A stretch of 64,000 nucleotides of DNA from Leptospira dzoumogneensis (GTDB lineage: Bacteria > Spirochaetota > Leptospiria > Leptospirales > Leptospiraceae), in contig NZ_RQHS01000005.1 in NCBI RefSeq assembly GCF_004770895.1, positions 558,001-622,000 of the forward strand, in the 5' to 3' direction. The position numbers and the translations under genes were made by a program. This document shows positions 61,916-64,000 of this stretch, piece after piece; positions within the stretch are counted from its first letter, which is position 1; every line of letters starts with the position of its first letter. The notes under the pieces are model-generated. The model saw nothing but the letters and a program-made list of their open reading frames with translations, was not told the DNA's origin and ran no database searches.

Positions 61916-62446
61916 TTAAGCTGGAGTTCCGGTTTCCGGAAGTTTGTCATGTAGGACTTCCAACTCGTCGTCTCTCAGTAGTTTACGCACATCGAGCAGG
62001 ATCTTTACGGATTCTTCTACTTTTCCGAAAGAGGCGATAAAACGATTTGCTTCTCCGTCTCCCATCTTTGGAGCGGGTTCGGTGTTTTCGGAGGGAATAC
62101 TTACCACTTCGCGAACAGTGTCCACGATGAGTCCAAGACTTTCTCCTTCTATGTTTAAGATGATTACGCAGGTTTTTTCGGTATAAGGAATGGATTCCAT
62201 ATGGAATCTTAGCCTAACATCAATTAGTGGAACTACTTTGCCTCGGAGGTTGGTCACTCCTTTGATAAATGCAGGCATATCGGGAACTTCCGTGATAGGC
62301 TGCATCCCGATGATCTCTATGATATATTTGATCTCTAATCCGTATTCTCTGTCGGTCAGTGAAAAGACTAAATATTTATTCTCTAGTGTGTCTTCATCAT
62401 CCGCTTCATCTTCTTCCAGAAGAAGATCTATTTCGTTTTCTGCCAT
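61916..62446 (-). CDS. cheW: chemotaxis coupling protein CheW
   Basis: A 176-residue CheW linking receptors to CheA. It has an acidic N-terminal extension of about 22 residues (DLLLEEDEADDEDTLENK). The SH3-like domain follows: YLVFSLTDREYGLEIKYIIEI, VPDMPAFIKGVTNLRGKVVPLIDVRLRF, GLIVDTVREVVSIP. The NLRGKVVPLID segment is the family hallmark. It is the first gene of the cluster, 43 bp before mcp. Confidence 0.94.
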   Translation of the reverse strand: MAENEIDLLLEEDEADDEDTLENKYLVFSLTDREYGLEIKYIIEIIGMQPITEVPDMPAFIKGVTNLRGKVVPLIDVRLRFHMESIPYTEKTCVIILNIEGESLGLIVDTVREVVSIPSENTEPAPKMGDGEANRFIASFGKVEESVKILLDVRKLLRDDELEVLHDKLPETGTPA

Positions 62447-63097
62447 ATTTATCCTCGATATTCTTTTCCGAGTAGTCCCTGCACTCGAATAGAATTTGTT
62501 TTGTTTGTCTCGAATTCAACATAGCCCGTCGATTTTAACATAAAGACCGCGGGCAGACATACTAAAATAATTTATTTCAAACAATTCTTAGAGCCTTAAA
62601 TTATGTCGGATTATTTGCGAAGTTTTGAGATCTTTCTTATATCTATGTTGAAAGATCCGAATTCCGTTTTTTTAAACCGATCTTTTACGGTTTTATCTTT
62701 TATAAGAACTAGACCGGCAAGATGTTCGATGGATAAAAAAATAATCCTAATTTATTTCTATTCTTTTTTGATCTCTGGCTTCTAAATTTTTCATAAGACG
62801 AACTTAATATAGAAAAAAATAAACGGACTCTAATATCTTATGAAATAATTTTTAAATCCATTTTTAAAAACTAGAGCTAAAGGATTACTCTGCATTCCTT
62901 ACCTTACTTTTTTATTAATCGCTCGTTCAAGTAGAGCAAGGCCTGATTTAGTATTTAAAGAAAACGTAAATAGATTTTTGGAATTTCTTTCGTAATTTTC
63001 GGAAAAATATAATTTCACTTTCTTCTTAAAGAACCGTTGTTACATTAGGTCGATTTTCAAAGTCGTATTAGAGTATACTATAGCGCGGGCGGATTGA
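62447..63097. other. 650-bp AT-rich gap between divergent cheW and cheD
   Basis: No gene is supported. It contains long A/T runs and short unrelated stop-rich frames; an ORF at 62603-62785 lacks a Shine-Dalgarno sequence and recognisable protein features. The right end (63050-63070) has a near-palindrome CGATTTTCAAAGTCG close to the cheD start. The promoters of both directions should lie here, but no hexamer pair is convincing. Confidence 0.45.
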
Positions 63098-63676
63098 TTG
63101 GAATCAAATAGAGTCATTGAAGAAGAGGAAAAAATCCCGTCGGTGTTTGTTAATGTAGGAGAATGTTTGTTTTCCCAAACTCCAGTCGCGATGAAAACCC
63201 TCTTAGGTTCCTGCGTATCGGTATGTCTATTCGATCCGTTCAATAGATTCGGCGGGATGAATCATATACTTCTCCCAGGAAAATCGGGCATTGATGATTC
63301 CGCAAGATTCGGGATCAATGCTATGGAATTATTGATCAATGAATTCGTGAAGAAAGGAATTCCCAGAAGCCGTTTGCAAGCAAAGATTATAGGCGGGGGG
63401 AAGGTTTTAAGACTAGGCCCTAAAACTGTTCCGATAGGCGAAAGAAACGTAGAGTTCGTGAAAGAATTTTTAAGATCGGAAGAAATTTCTGTTTCCGGAG
63501 AAGAAACAGGAGGCCAGTATTATAGAAATCTACGCTTTTTCACACATACTTTCGAAGTGTTTGTAAAACGTGTACAGATCGATCTAGAGAAAAATATGAT
63601 CGAAAAAAACGAAGCGGCTTATTTGGACAAAATACGGGAGAATATGCGGAAAAAAACGCCGACCACTTTCTTTTAA
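63098..63676 (+). CDS. cheD: chemoreceptor glutamine deamidase CheD
   Basis: A 192-residue deamidase that converts receptor Gln to Glu residues and can interact with CheC/CheY. The Cys-His-Thr triad is visible: Cys in TLLGSCVSVCLFDP (LGSCV, about residue 35), His in FGGMNHILLPG (about 52) and Thr/Lys-side residues further on, with AKIIGGGKVL typical of the fold. The start is a TTG at 63098 without a good Shine-Dalgarno sequence; a GTG 14 codons in is an alternative. It is divergent from the chemotaxis cluster. Confidence 0.88.
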   Translation: MESNRVIEEEEKIPSVFVNVGECLFSQTPVAMKTLLGSCVSVCLFDPFNRFGGMNHILLPGKSGIDDSARFGINAMELLINEFVKKGIPRSRLQAKIIGGGKVLRLGPKTVPIGERNVEFVKEFLRSEEISVSGEETGGQYYRNLRFFTHTFEVFVKRVQIDLEKNMIEKNEAAYLDKIRENMRKKTPTTFF

Positions 63677-63736
63677 TTTCGAACGAAAACTCAAGAACGT
63701 TTAGAAATAAGTATCGGCGCCGCTTAGGAGAAACGA

Positions 63737-64000
63737 TTGAATTCCCTCGTACGCAATTTACTATCACCCGCTATTCTCACCGAAGAAAACGGCAAAATTA
63801 TAGAATCCAACGACAAGTTTGCCGAGCTGATCGGTAAAGAGTTGGATGCCACTTTTGATTATCTAGATTGGATCCATCCGGTAGATAGAGAACATGAGGC
63901 TTCTTTATGGGAAAAAGATCCAAGCCTCAAACATTATGAAATGATAAAACGTCTGAAAAACACGGACGAGATATACTTAGCCTACCATACCGTCACATCC
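63737..64000 (+). CDS. PAS domain protein, N-terminal part (cut by window edge)
   Basis: Starts at a TTG with AGGAGAAACGA upstream and continues past the window end (88 codons visible). The sequence AILTEENGKIIESNDKFAEL followed by IGKELDATFDYLDWIHPVDREHEASLWE is a PAS sensor fold with the final PAC-like turn. The output domain is not visible; histidine kinase, GGDEF or phosphatase are all possible. It lies 60 bp after cheD. Confidence 0.75.
   Translation, partial: MNSLVRNLLSPAILTEENGKIIESNDKFAELIGKELDATFDYLDWIHPVDREHEASLWEKDPSLKHYEMIKRLKNTDEIYLAYHTVTS

Noticed and set aside
62603..62785. 60-residue plus-strand ORF in the cheW-cheD gap
   Set aside because: No Shine-Dalgarno sequence, very AT-rich codons and no protein-like features; kept as non-coding gap.
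1..64000. CRISPR arrays, tRNA or rRNA genes, prophage or IS transposase genes
   Set aside because: No regularly spaced repeats, cloverleaf-type sequences, rRNA cores or transposase motifs were recognised when reading the window by eye.

Overview
The window looks like a chromosomal segment of a spirochaete of the genus Leptospira, probably a saprophytic or otherwise low-virulence lineage. The evidence is an LruC-type lipoprotein, a DUF1554 lipoprotein (a domain largely confined to Leptospira), spirochaete-style lipoboxes such as SFLSC and LILSSC, a 7TM-DISM receptor, a HATPase-HDOD protein and a full chemotaxis cluster. No rRNA, tRNA, phage, IS element or CRISPR array was recognised. Species is not assigned.

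Layout. 1-3450 (minus): recQ (cut by the window edge), mnmC and a lipoprotein. 3551-8622 (plus): dusA, a metallo-beta-lactamase-fold hydrolase, a 7TM-DISM receptor and a di-haem cytochrome c peroxidase behind a near-ideal Per-box palindrome. 8623-8968 is a terminator plus repeats. 9195-10478 is a citrate synthase family protein with two altered catalytic positions, divergent from an AraC-type membrane regulator. 11778-16782 (plus): an M24 peptidase-like protein, a metal-dependent hydrolase/SDR/alpha-beta hydrolase operon, and an NlpC/P60 plus VanX-type peptidoglycan hydrolase pair. 16898-17351 is a HigBA toxin-antitoxin locus whose toxin is internally deleted while the antitoxin is intact.

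17363-30000: an RlmK-like methyltransferase, repeats, an SDR, a UbiA-like membrane protein and MscS. A plus-strand surface/signalling module follows: class III cyclase, FecR protein, Fn3-like protein and DUF1554 lipoprotein. Then come a NarL-type two-component pair and the LruC lipoprotein. 30029-37011: HATPase-HDOD protein, aldehyde dehydrogenase, thioesterase, a second repeat cluster, envelope proteins and thiol peroxidase.

37134-41179 is a biosynthetic block. A Val/Leu/Trp-rich leader peptide with mutually exclusive terminator and antiterminator hairpins precedes an acetolactate synthase large subunit, followed by trpE and trpG. 41181-56998 carries two histidine kinases, a pirin, a BaiN-type flavoprotein, a MarR/DoxX pair sharing a CTAT-N6-ATAG operator candidate, an aldo/keto reductase, several membrane proteins, a transglutaminase-like protein and a DUF2804/DUF5009 pair. 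56995-63676 is the chemotaxis cluster cheW-mcp-cheA-cheB-cheY (minus) with cheD divergent. A PAS protein is cut by the right edge.

The strongest leads are the leader/attenuator in front of the acetolactate synthase gene, the altered citrate synthase active site, the Per box, the degraded toxin, and an interspersed repeat bounded by TGTAGGA..TCCTACA palindromes.
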